Part shown: in pieces, positions 1 through 5,025 of the stretch
Layout: each line of letters opens with the position of its first letter
Numbering within the stretch: the first letter of the stretch is position 1
Source of the DNA: Candidatus Dormiibacterota bacterium
Lineage (GTDB): Bacteria > Chloroflexota > Dormibacteria > Dormibacterales > Dormibacteraceae
Direction: 5' to 3'
Length of the DNA stretch: 5,025 nt
Assembly: GCA_955652585.1 (NCBI GenBank)
Contig: CATPBF010000101.1
Location: 1-5,025 of the forward strand
Position numbers and translations under genes: made by a program
The notes under the pieces: generated by a model
The model's database searches: none
What the model saw: the letters and a program-made list of their open reading frames with translations, nothing else
What the model was told of the DNA's origin: nothing

Positions 1-440
1 ATCCTGAGCTCGGTGGCTACTTCGACCACGCCGGGACCGACCAGCTGGGCCGCTTGAGCGACCGGATCAAGCCGCTGGTCGAGAACTCGATCGCCGCCAT
101 GGCGATGCTGGAGTTGGACGCGCTCGTCGGTGATCCTGAAGCGCCCTACATGGCTCGCACCCGCCGGGCGCTCGAGTCAGTGGCGGCGTTGCCGCGCCAG
201 TACGGCTTGATGGCGTCCGTGTTCGCGCGCGCCCTCGACCGATTGAGACACACGGTCAAGGTGAGCACCGGCAACGAGGAGCTCGCCCGGGCGGCGCTGC
301 TCGCGCATCCATACGCCGTGATCGAACCCAACGACGATGATCGCGCCGTGGTGTGCGTCGGGACCATATGCTTGGCCCCGGTGTCGACAGCAGCTGCGAT
401 CGGCGAGGCGATCCGGGAAGCGCGCCAAGCGCGTGCCTGA
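1..440 (+). CDS. DUF255/YyaL-type thioredoxin-domain protein, C-terminal part (5' end outside window)
   Basis: The reading frame is open from the left edge (first full codon at 3-5) to TGA at 438-440, so this is the last ~145 residues of a longer protein. A TTG at 54 could serve as a start, but the upstream codons already look like protein, with GGYFD at 12-26. I recognise the C-terminal part of the DUF255 family (B. subtilis YyaL, mammalian SPATA20/SSP411), usually about 650-700 residues: an N-terminal thioredoxin-like domain followed by an alpha/alpha barrel resembling N-acylglucosamine 2-epimerases. Supporting marks are GGYFD, then VENSIAAMAML in place of the family's usual SGNS segment, and the closing CVGTICLAPV motif (two Cys codons at 354 and 369) that normally ends these proteins. 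The thioredoxin domain lies outside the window, so its active site cannot be judged. The biochemical function of the family is not settled. The stop overlaps the next gene by 8 bp, which suggests one transcript. Recognition is from memory, not a search. Confidence 0.72.
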   Translation, partial: PELGGYFDHAGTDQLGRLSDRIKPLVENSIAAMAMLELDALVGDPEAPYMARTRRALESVAALPRQYGLMASVFARALDRLRHTVKVSTGNEELARAALLAHPYAVIEPNDDDRAVVCVGTICLAPVSTAAAIGEAIREARQARA

Positions 441-2496
441 GTCCAGGCGCCACTTCTCCAGGCGCGTCAACAAAGCCCTCGACGACCCCAAGCTGCAGGG
501 CGCCCTCGTACACGCGATGACCGGCCTGCGCAGCCGGCGCGACGCGGCTTTTGCGAATTTCGATTTCGCCGCCGGCCGGGCCGACTTGAAGCAACGCCGC
601 CGGGCCAACCTCGAAAGGCTGCCGGAGTTGGTGGAGCGCTTCACGGAAAGGCTCGAGGCAGTGGGCGGCAAGGTCCATTTCGCCAAAGACGCGGCCGAGG
701 CACGAGAGATCATCGGGCAGATCTGCTGGAACGCCGCCGGCGGGCAGCAGCGTCCGGTGGTGACCAAGGTCAAGTCGATGGCCGGCGAAGAGATCGAGCT
801 CAACCCGTATCTCGAGTCGCTGGGCATGGAGGTCGTCGAGACGGACCTCGGTGAGCGGATGGTGCAGCTCACGCACACGCATCCCTCCCACATCATCGCG
901 CCCGCGATCCACCTGACGAAAGAGGATGCGGCGCGCGTCTTCGGGACGGAGCCGACGGTGGAGGCGATCCAGGCCCACGCTCGCGCCTCGCTGCGGCAGA
1001 AGTTCATCAGCGCCGCGGTCGGCATCAGCGGCGCCAACCTGGCGATCGCGGAGACGGGCACCATCATGCTTGTCACCAACGAGGGCAACGCGGACCTCAC
1101 CACCACTCTGCCCCCGGTCCACATCGCTCTCTTCGGGATCGACAAGATCGTGGCCTCGCTCGACGATGCGGTCGCGGTGCTGCGCATGCTGCCGCGCAGC
1201 GGCACCGGCCAGATCATGACCAGCTACGTGAATTGGATCACCGGCCCGTCGCGTTCGGCAGACATCGAGCAGTCACTGACGATCGGAGTCCACGGCCCAC
1301 GCGAGATGCACTGCGTGATCCTGGACAACGGCCGCGAAAAGATGCGCGCGGATCCCATCTTTCAAGACGCCCTTACATGCATCAGGTGCGGCGCGTGCTC
1401 GAATGCATGCCCGCCTTTCATGGCTGTAAGCGGCCACCAATTCGGGCATATCTACAACGGTCCGATCGGGCTCGTGCTCACCCCCTTTCATCACGGTCTC
1501 GACGAAGCCGATCTACCCAACACCCTATGCACGCAGTGCAATGCGTGCCAGGAGATCTGCCCGGTCGACATCCCGCTGCCGCGCCAGATCCTCGAGCACC
1601 GGCGCAAGGGCCGCAAGTCGCTGCGGAAGAGAGCATTGCTCGGCGTCTGGGAGCGGCCTGAGCTGGCCGACCGCCTGCTCCGCGCAGGCGCCCCGTTCAG
1701 CGGGCTCGTGCCGGGGACGCCGCGGCTGGCGCGCGTGCCGTACCGGGACGTGGCGCCCGCGGACGGTAGCGGAGCAGGCGAACCGCTCACCATATTTGCC
1801 TCCTGCATGGTCGACCGCATGCAGCCGGAATCAGCCGTCGCCCTCCAGCGAATCGCCGAGGCGGCAGGCTATCGGGTTGAGTTTCCCAAGGGTCAATGGT
1901 GCTGTGGGCTCATCGCCGCCAACGCGGGCGACTTCAAAGGCGCCAGCGAATTGAATACAAGCCTCGCGGAAAGCCTTCGAGATTCCAAGGGATTGATCGT
2001 GACGCCGTCTGCGTCGTGCTTTGGCGCATTCACCATCGATGCGCCGGACTGGGGCGCAGCGGCCAACGACGAACTGCGAAGTCGGTTCCGCGACTCGACG
2101 CGATTCGCGCTCGAGCTTCTCGCCCACCGTCCAGAGCTCGTGAAGACCGATCAGATGAGCCTCAAGATCGCCTACCACGACTCCTGCCAGACGCTCCGCC
2201 AGCTTGGGCTCAAGAGCGAGCCGCGACAGCTCCTCGACATCGCCGGCTACGAGGTGGTGAACCTTCCCGACATCGCCAACTGCTGCGGGTTCGGCGGCAC
2301 TTTCAGCCTCGAGTGGCCGCGCGTGGCCGATCGGCTGGCGGAGTGGAAGCTCGATGCGATCGCCAAGACCGGCTGCACCGTGGTCGCTTCGGACAACCCG
2401 GGCTGCCTGATGCACATCGCCACCGCCGCACGGCGGCGTGGCACGAACCTACGGGTTGCGCACGTGCTGGAGCTGGTCGCCGAACACCTGGCCTAG
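433..2496 (+). CDS. lutB: LutB-LutA fusion: iron-sulfur lactate utilization protein
   Basis: This is a 687-residue protein from GTG 433. Residues ~1-390 match LutB: an N-terminal helix region (HFSRRVNKAL), a LUD/DUF162 domain with K114-S-M, VVETDLGE and AIAETGT (E207) followed by VTNEGN, then two ferredoxin-type motifs at C316/C319/C322/C326 and C366/C369/C372/C376. Residues ~452-687 match LutA: two CCG (DUF224) modules with C458, C490-C491-G and C529, then C585, C617-C618-GFGG and C658. A Gly-rich stretch (residues 444-450, DGSGAGE) marks the junction. In B. subtilis, LutA, LutB and LutC are separate proteins that together oxidise L-lactate to pyruvate in the cytosol; E. coli YkgE/F/G are related. 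Here B and A are joined in B-then-A order and LutC is not visible. The reading frame is unbroken. The start is chosen because homology begins within a few residues of GTG 433; ATG 337 would add 32 Arg-rich residues read inside the upstream gene. The Shine-Dalgarno is weak (GGGAAG, 415-420), so coupling to the upstream gene is likely. A related role, such as oxidation of another 2-hydroxyacid, is possible. Confidence 0.9.
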   Translation: MPESRRHFSRRVNKALDDPKLQGALVHAMTGLRSRRDAAFANFDFAAGRADLKQRRRANLERLPELVERFTERLEAVGGKVHFAKDAAEAREIIGQICWNAAGGQQRPVVTKVKSMAGEEIELNPYLESLGMEVVETDLGERMVQLTHTHPSHIIAPAIHLTKEDAARVFGTEPTVEAIQAHARASLRQKFISAAVGISGANLAIAETGTIMLVTNEGNADLTTTLPPVHIALFGIDKIVASLDDAVAVLRMLPRSGTGQIMTSYVNWITGPSRSADIEQSLTIGVHGPREMHCVILDNGREKMRADPIFQDALTCIRCGACSNACPPFMAVSGHQFGHIYNGPIGLVLTPFHHGLDEADLPNTLCTQCNACQEICPVDIPLPRQILEHRRKGRKSLRKRALLGVWERPELADRLLRAGAPFSGLVPGTPRLARVPYRDVAPADGSGAGEPLTIFASCMVDRMQPESAVALQRIAEAAGYRVEFPKGQWCCGLIAANAGDFKGASELNTSLAESLRDSKGLIVTPSASCFGAFTIDAPDWGAAANDELRSRFRDSTRFALELLAHRPELVKTDQMSLKIAYHDSCQTLRQLGLKSEPRQLLDIAGYEVVNLPDIANCCGFGGTFSLEWPRVADRLAEWKLDAIAKTGCTVVASDNPGCLMHIATAARRRGTNLRVAHVLELVAEHLA

Positions 2497-2577
2497 CCGT
2501 GTAACCCGGCTGGCAGGATCGTGCCCTGGCCTACTCTATGAGGAACTCATGACAGGGCCGGCGCGTTAACACCAGGT
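2497..2577 (+). promoter_or_regulatory. Leader region of dxs: weak promoter candidate plus SD-led mini-ORF
   Basis: This is the 81-bp gap between lutB-lutA and dxs. A possible sigma-70-like pair is CTGGCA (2510-2515) and TACTCT (2532-2537) with a 16-bp spacer. It matches consensus at only 4/6 and 3/6 positions, so it is weak. GAGGA at 2540-2544 sits 4 nt before ATG 2549, which opens a six-codon frame (MTGPAR) closed by TAA 2567-2569. dxs starts 8 nt later without a usable Shine-Dalgarno of its own. An imperfect stem (GGCT/GGCC and GGCA/TGCC, 2508-2531) is also possible but has no T-run behind it. If the promoter were real, transcription would begin near 2544 and cut off much of the mini-ORF's SD, so the two readings compete. 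Co-transcription from lutB-lutA is equally plausible. Confidence 0.3.
2549..2569 (+). CDS. Possible six-codon leader ORF (MTGPAR) upstream of dxs
   Basis: The ATG at 2549 is preceded by GAGGA at 2540-2544, a good Shine-Dalgarno at short spacing. It reads Met-Thr-Gly-Pro-Ala-Arg and ends at TAA. The dxs ATG lies 8 nt after the stop, close enough for a terminating ribosome to reinitiate. A second ATG at 2538 opens MRNS and overlaps this start at ATGA. The peptide has no recognisable attenuator composition (no run of one amino acid). Chance is a serious alternative because the frame is so short. Confidence 0.25.
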   Translation: MTGPAR

Positions 2578-4470
2578 ATGGGCATCCTCGAGACGATCAA
2601 CTCCCCCGAAGATCTCCGGCGCTTGGATCCACCGCAGCTGGCGCAGCTCGCAAAAGAGGTGCGCGCGTTCCTGGTCGAACAGACGTCCAAGAGCGGCGGC
2701 CACCTCTCCCCCAACCTCGGGGTCGTCGAGCTGACCTTTGCGCTGCATCGTGTTTTCGACAGCCCCAAGGACGCGATTGTGTGGGACACCGGCCATCAGG
2801 CCTACGTGCACAAGATCGTCACCGGCCGCGCTCGGGACTTCGCGCGGCTGCGCCAGGCGGGCGGGTTGTCCGGCTACCCATCGCGGTCGGAGTCGGAGCA
2901 CGATGTGGTCGAGAACAGCCACGCCTCGACCTCGTTGAGCTACGCGCTCGGCATCGCCGAGGCGAGGCTCCGGAAGAAGAAGCCCGGTCACGTGGTGGCG
3001 GTGATCGGCGATGGAGCGCTAACCGGAGGCATGGCCTACGAGGCGCTCAACCAGATCGCGCATCTGCAGCCGCCCATCTTGATCATCGTCATCAACGACA
3101 ACGGCCGCTCGTACGCGCCTACCGTCGGCGGTCTGGCCCGGCACCTGTCACAGCTGCGCATCGATCCCCGCTACGAGCGCATCAAGGTCGAAATCTCTCG
3201 CCTCCTGAGCGGCCTGCCGTTGGTCGGCTCGACCGCCGACCAGGCCGCGTATCGCGTGAAAGAGAGCCTGAAGCAGCTTCTGCAGCCATCGACCGTGTTC
3301 GAGAGCCTCGGCATCAAGTACGCGGGCGTAGTCGACGGCCATGACGAGGCCGAGCTCGAGGCGGTGTTCGCCCGCGCCAAGAAACTTCGAGAACCGGTGG
3401 TCGTGCACGTGGTGACCGAAAAGGGACACGGGTACGGGCCGGCCGTTGAGGACGAGATCGACAAGCTCCACGGAGTCGGCGCCTTCGATCCCTTGACCGG
3501 ACGCCCACGCTCAACGGACCTCACCTACACCGACGTGTTCGGTGAGGCGCTCATGGACGCGGCGACGCGACGACCAGAGGTGTGCGCGATCACCGCAGCG
3601 ATGGCGTCGTCGACCGGTCTTCTCAATTTCGCGAAGGAGTTCCCCGACCGCTTCTTCGACGTCGGCATCTGCGAGCAGCACGCGGTCACTTTCGCGGCCG
3701 GCCTGGCGATGTCAGGGATGCGTCCGGTCGTATGCATCTACTCCACATTCCTGGCTCGCGCCTTCGACCAGACGATCATGGACGTGGCCCTGCACAAGCT
3801 CCCGGTCGTGTTTGTCATCGACCGCGCCGGCGTGACCGGGCCCGACGGCTCATCTCATCACGGCGTGTTCGACCTTTCGTATCTCCGACTCATTCCGAAC
3901 CTGAAGGTGGCCGCACCCGCCGACGCCACGGAGCTGTGCGCTTTGCTCGAGACCGCGCTTGACTCGGATGGCCCCATCGCCATCCGCTATCCGAAAGGGC
4001 CCGTCCCGTCGACGCCGGATCTACCCGTAGAGCCGCTGCCGGTCGGTCGCTGGGAGGAACGTCGCAAAGGTTCCGACGCGGCCATATTCGCAGTCGGTCG
4101 CATGGTCGAGGTCGCGACCGAAGCAGCTGAGCGCCTGGCCCTGCAAGGCATCGAGTGCACGGTCGTCAACGCGCGCTGGATCAAGCCCGTCGATCCTCGG
4201 ATCGTCGATTGGGCCAGGCGCCATCCGATTGTGATGACGGTCGAGGACAACGTCGGCGCCGGAGGTTTCGGAGGCGCGGTGCTTGAAACGCTGGCCCCGT
4301 ACGGATTGGCCGGCCGGGTGCGCACGCTCGCGCTGCCGGACCAATTCCTGCCTCAGGGCAAGGCCGCGGACATCCTCAGGGACAACGGCCTCGACGCCGC
4401 GGGCATCGCGCAGGCAACCTACCGCGCGATCAAAGGCGGCGTCCGCAGCGAAACCGGAAGCAGTTCCTAA
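2578..4470 (+). CDS. dxs: 1-deoxy-D-xylulose-5-phosphate synthase
   Basis: This enzyme condenses pyruvate and glyceraldehyde-3-phosphate with thiamine diphosphate and Mg2+ to give DXP, the first step of the MEP isoprenoid pathway, which also feeds thiamine and pyridoxal synthesis in many bacteria. At 630 residues it has the normal family length and all expected parts. H42 lies in SGGHLSP and H73 in DTGHQAYVHK. The cofactor motif runs G144-D145-G146 to N173-D174-N175. The pyrimidine-domain catalytic Glu is E366 in GICEQH. R394 (RAFDQ), D423 and H427 (PDGSSHHG) and R470 (IRYPKG) correspond to E. coli R398, D427, H431 and R478 by eye. The loop NDNGRSYAPTVGG is the actinobacterial type. ATG 2578 is the most upstream possible start, since an in-frame TGA lies at 2539-2541, and it lines up with the N-terminus of mycobacterial Dxs as I recall it. 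No proper Shine-Dalgarno precedes it: AGG at 2574-2576 is almost touching the ATG. The residue before E366 is Cys where Ala is usual. The gene is followed by a perfect hairpin. Confidence 0.97.
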   Translation: MGILETINSPEDLRRLDPPQLAQLAKEVRAFLVEQTSKSGGHLSPNLGVVELTFALHRVFDSPKDAIVWDTGHQAYVHKIVTGRARDFARLRQAGGLSGYPSRSESEHDVVENSHASTSLSYALGIAEARLRKKKPGHVVAVIGDGALTGGMAYEALNQIAHLQPPILIIVINDNGRSYAPTVGGLARHLSQLRIDPRYERIKVEISRLLSGLPLVGSTADQAAYRVKESLKQLLQPSTVFESLGIKYAGVVDGHDEAELEAVFARAKKLREPVVVHVVTEKGHGYGPAVEDEIDKLHGVGAFDPLTGRPRSTDLTYTDVFGEALMDAATRRPEVCAITAAMASSTGLLNFAKEFPDRFFDVGICEQHAVTFAAGLAMSGMRPVVCIYSTFLARAFDQTIMDVALHKLPVVFVIDRAGVTGPDGSSHHGVFDLSYLRLIPNLKVAAPADATELCALLETALDSDGPIAIRYPKGPVPSTPDLPVEPLPVGRWEERRKGSDAAIFAVGRMVEVATEAAERLALQGIECTVVNARWIKPVDPRIVDWARRHPIVMTVEDNVGAGGFGGAVLETLAPYGLAGRVRTLALPDQFLPQGKAADILRDNGLDAAGIAQATYRAIKGGVRSETGSSS

Positions 4471-4478
4471 ACGATATA

Positions 4479-4502
4479 AGAGGGAACCTGCCGGTTCCCT
4501 CT
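4479..4502 (+). terminator. Perfect 10-bp hairpin after dxs, no T-run
   Basis: AGAGGGAACC (4479-4488) and GGTTCCCTCT (4493-4502) are perfect reverse complements around a TGCC loop, starting 8 bp after the dxs stop. Position and stem strength fit a transcription terminator, but no T-run follows on the plus strand (CACGCCGT comes next). Read from the other strand, the hairpin is followed by TTATATCGTTT, which is T-rich. It could therefore also stop transcripts arriving from the convergent DUF2203 gene. U-less terminators are common in high-GC bacteria, so the call is reasonable but unproven. Confidence 0.55.
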
Positions 4503-4510
4503 CACGCCGT

Positions 4511-4529
4511 CCCGCGCCTGCGGCGCGGG
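4511..4529. repeat. GC-only hairpin, 8-bp perfect stem
   Basis: CCCGCGCC (4511-4518) and GGCGCGGG (4522-4529) are perfect reverse complements around a TGC loop, 8 bp after the first dxs hairpin. The stem is all G/C and very stable. It may act as a second part of a tandem terminator or stabilise the 3' end of the dxs message. It overlaps a short GGGGCCCC palindrome (4528-4535), so alternative folds exist. Confidence 0.45.
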
Positions 4530-4555
4530 GGCCCCAGTAGACGGGCTGCTCTCTT

Positions 4556-4620
4556 TCCCGCTGATGTGATTAACGAAATAGTTACTCCTGGCGACGCGTG
4601 GCGAAATTACGTCAGCGGGA
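4556..4620 (+). other. Long imperfect hairpin in the dxs 3' region (16-bp stem, G.U pairs)
   Basis: The left arm 4556-4571 (TCCCGCTGATGTGATT) pairs along its full length with the right arm 4605-4620 (AATTACGTCAGCGGGA): 14 Watson-Crick pairs and two G.U pairs (T4565.G4611 and G4568.T4608) around a 33-nt loop. On the minus strand the two G.U pairs become A/C mismatches, so the fold favours a plus-strand RNA, that is, dxs read-through RNA. The loop holds a direct repeat TGGCGA (4589-4594 and 4599-4604) ten bases apart. Possible roles are mRNA 3'-end stability, a small RNA, or part of a mobile repeat; none is shown by the sequence. Confidence 0.45.
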
Positions 4621-4625
4621 TAGAC

Positions 4626-4644
4626 GGCCTGGCGGAGCCAGGCC
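4626..4644. repeat. Perfect 8-bp hairpin near the end of the DUF2203 gene
   Basis: GGCCTGGC (4626-4633) and GCCAGGCC (4637-4644) are perfect reverse complements with a GGA loop. On the minus strand the stem begins 22 bp after the DUF2203 stop codon, a suitable place for its terminator, but no T-run follows the stem on that strand (CGTCTATCC comes next). On the plus strand a T6 tract lies 28 bp downstream at 4673-4678, too far for a classic terminator. It also forms the right end of the nested repeat element. Confidence 0.4.
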
Positions 4645-4666
4645 TACTGGCAACGCGCTTGGGACG

Positions 4667-5025
4667 CTAGAGTTTTTTGCGGCCGGCGAAACCCTCGCCG
4701 ACCCGGTGCCAGTGCTCGACCCGCTCCTCGCCCAGCTTCCAGCAGAGCTCTACGAGCTCGCCGTCGCGGTAGGAAGGGAAGTCGATCAAGCCCTCCAGCG
4801 GTCCCTTGAGCTGGATGCCCATTCCGTTGAGGCTTGCCACCGCTTTGAGGAGCTCGAGCTCGGCTCCGCCCGCCGCGTCGCGCGCCTGTTGATGCCGATC
4901 GCGATCCTCGGCGCTTGCGCCCGCTCGCTTCGACTCGTACTCGGCGATGCGGGCCTGGTCCTCGAGCTCTGGCAGCAGCGCGGACAGCTCCGCGATCTGG
5001 GCGACGACCCTACGCACGCGAGGCA
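4667..5025 (-). CDS. DUF2203 family protein (5' end outside window)
   Basis: The minus-strand frame ends at TAG (4669-4667) and stays open to the right edge. A GTG at 5017-5015 could be called as a start, but the preceding codons read Pro-Arg, giving PRVRRVVAQI, which fits the family's usual N-terminal stretch ending in ALLP. The true start therefore probably lies a short way, perhaps 15-20 codons, outside the window. The C-terminal half shows the family signature clearly: GIQLKGPLEGLIDFPSYRDG, then ELCWKLGE, then the terminal EHWHRVGEGFAGRKKL. The N-terminal half (IAELSALLPELEDQ onward) is charged and likely helical or coiled-coil. No signal peptide or membrane segment is visible. DUF2203 proteins are small, usually 120-140 residues, cytosolic by appearance, and of unknown function; they occur widely in Chloroflexota, Actinomycetota, Deinococcota and Bacillota. 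The gene converges on dxs across 196 bp rich in hairpins. The final Lys-Lys codons create the T6 run on the plus strand. Confidence 0.85.
   Translation of the reverse strand, partial: PRVRRVVAQIAELSALLPELEDQARIAEYESKRAGASAEDRDRHQQARDAAGGAELELLKAVASLNGMGIQLKGPLEGLIDFPSYRDGELVELCWKLGEERVEHWHRVGEGFAGRKKL

Larger units (their letters stand above)
4534..4650. repeat. Compact nested repeat element with 7-bp terminal inverted repeats
   Basis: CCAGTAG (4534-4540) is the exact reverse complement of CTACTGG (4644-4650). Just inside the left end, TAGACGGGCTG (4538-4548) recurs as TAGACGGCCTG (4621-4631), with one difference in eleven. The right end is itself palindromic: GGCCTGGC, GGA, GCCAGGCC (4626-4644). 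Between these lies the 16-bp hairpin at 4556-4620. No coding frame of note is present. The layout resembles a small palindromic intergenic repeat or a MITE-like element, but no flanking target-site duplication was established and no second copy is in the window. It could equally be a locally evolved 3'-end structure. Confidence 0.35.

Noticed and set aside
54..56. TTG 54 as the true start of the first gene
   Set aside because: The frame is open upstream to the window edge and already carries a family-like GGYFD motif, so the gene begins outside the window.
337..432. ATG 337 as start of the LutB-LutA protein
   Set aside because: It would add 32 Arg/Ser-rich residues read out of frame within the end of the DUF255 gene; LutB homology starts only just after GTG 433.
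177..1217. Long minus-strand open frame (346 codons) opposite lutB
   Set aside because: It lies antisense to strongly conserved LutB sequence, has a Ser/Arg-rich low-information composition, and is a typical shadow frame in high-GC DNA. The same applies to the 256-1122 minus frame and the plus-strand frames inside lutB-lutA and dxs.
2508..2531. Imperfect stem after lutB-lutA as a terminator
   Set aside because: Only two 4-bp segments with a bulge and a wobble pair, and no T-run; too weak to call.
4565..4587. CRP/FNR-like half site TGTGA in the intergenic hairpin
   Set aside because: The second half site does not match (no TCACA at the right spacing), it lies downstream of both genes, and the bases are better explained as part of the 16-bp stem.
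4673..4678. T6 run as the U-tract of a dxs terminator
   Set aside because: It lies 28 bp beyond the nearest strong stem (4626-4644) and is explained by the Lys-Lys codons at the end of the minus-strand DUF2203 gene.
5015..5017. GTG 5017 as the start of the DUF2203 gene
   Set aside because: The preceding in-frame codons Pro-Arg extend the family N-terminal pattern, so this GTG is more likely an internal Val.

Overview
The window reads as ordinary chromosomal DNA from a high-GC bacterium. Third codon positions are strongly G/C biased by eye; I did not compute GC content. The Dxs protein carries the actinobacterial-type signature NDNGRSYAPTVGG, and a DUF2203 gene sits next to it. Together these point to Actinomycetota, Chloroflexota or a related high-GC terrabacterial lineage such as Dormibacterota. 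This placement is an inference and is not certain.

Layout, left to right. (1) The 3' end of a DUF255/YyaL-type protein enters from the left edge and stops at 440. (2) Its stop overlaps by 8 bp the proposed GTG start of a long iron-sulfur protein (433-2496). This protein joins LutB (LUD domain plus two ferredoxin-type clusters) to LutA (two CCG domains) in one polypeptide, separated by a short Gly-rich linker. (3) After an 81-bp gap comes a complete dxs (2578-4470), the first enzyme of the MEP isoprenoid pathway. The gap holds a weak promoter candidate and a six-codon mini-ORF with its own Shine-Dalgarno sequence. (4) A 196-bp intergenic region (4471-4666) between convergent genes is densely packed with inverted repeats. 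These include a perfect 10-bp stem just after dxs and a compact nested repeat element around a 16-bp G.U-tolerant hairpin. (5) A DUF2203 gene on the minus strand runs off the right edge and lacks only its first residues.

The DUF255 gene and the lutB-lutA fusion probably share a transcript because they overlap. LutB and LutA, with LutC, oxidise L-lactate to pyruvate in the characterised systems; no lutC is visible here. dxs condenses pyruvate with glyceraldehyde-3-phosphate, so a pyruvate link is conceivable, but adjacency alone does not show it.

I see no clear undescribed system. The items most worth a second look are the LutB-LutA fusion, the mini-ORF in front of an SD-less dxs, and the structured element in the dxs 3' region. 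No tRNA, rRNA, CRISPR array, transposase or phage gene is visible.
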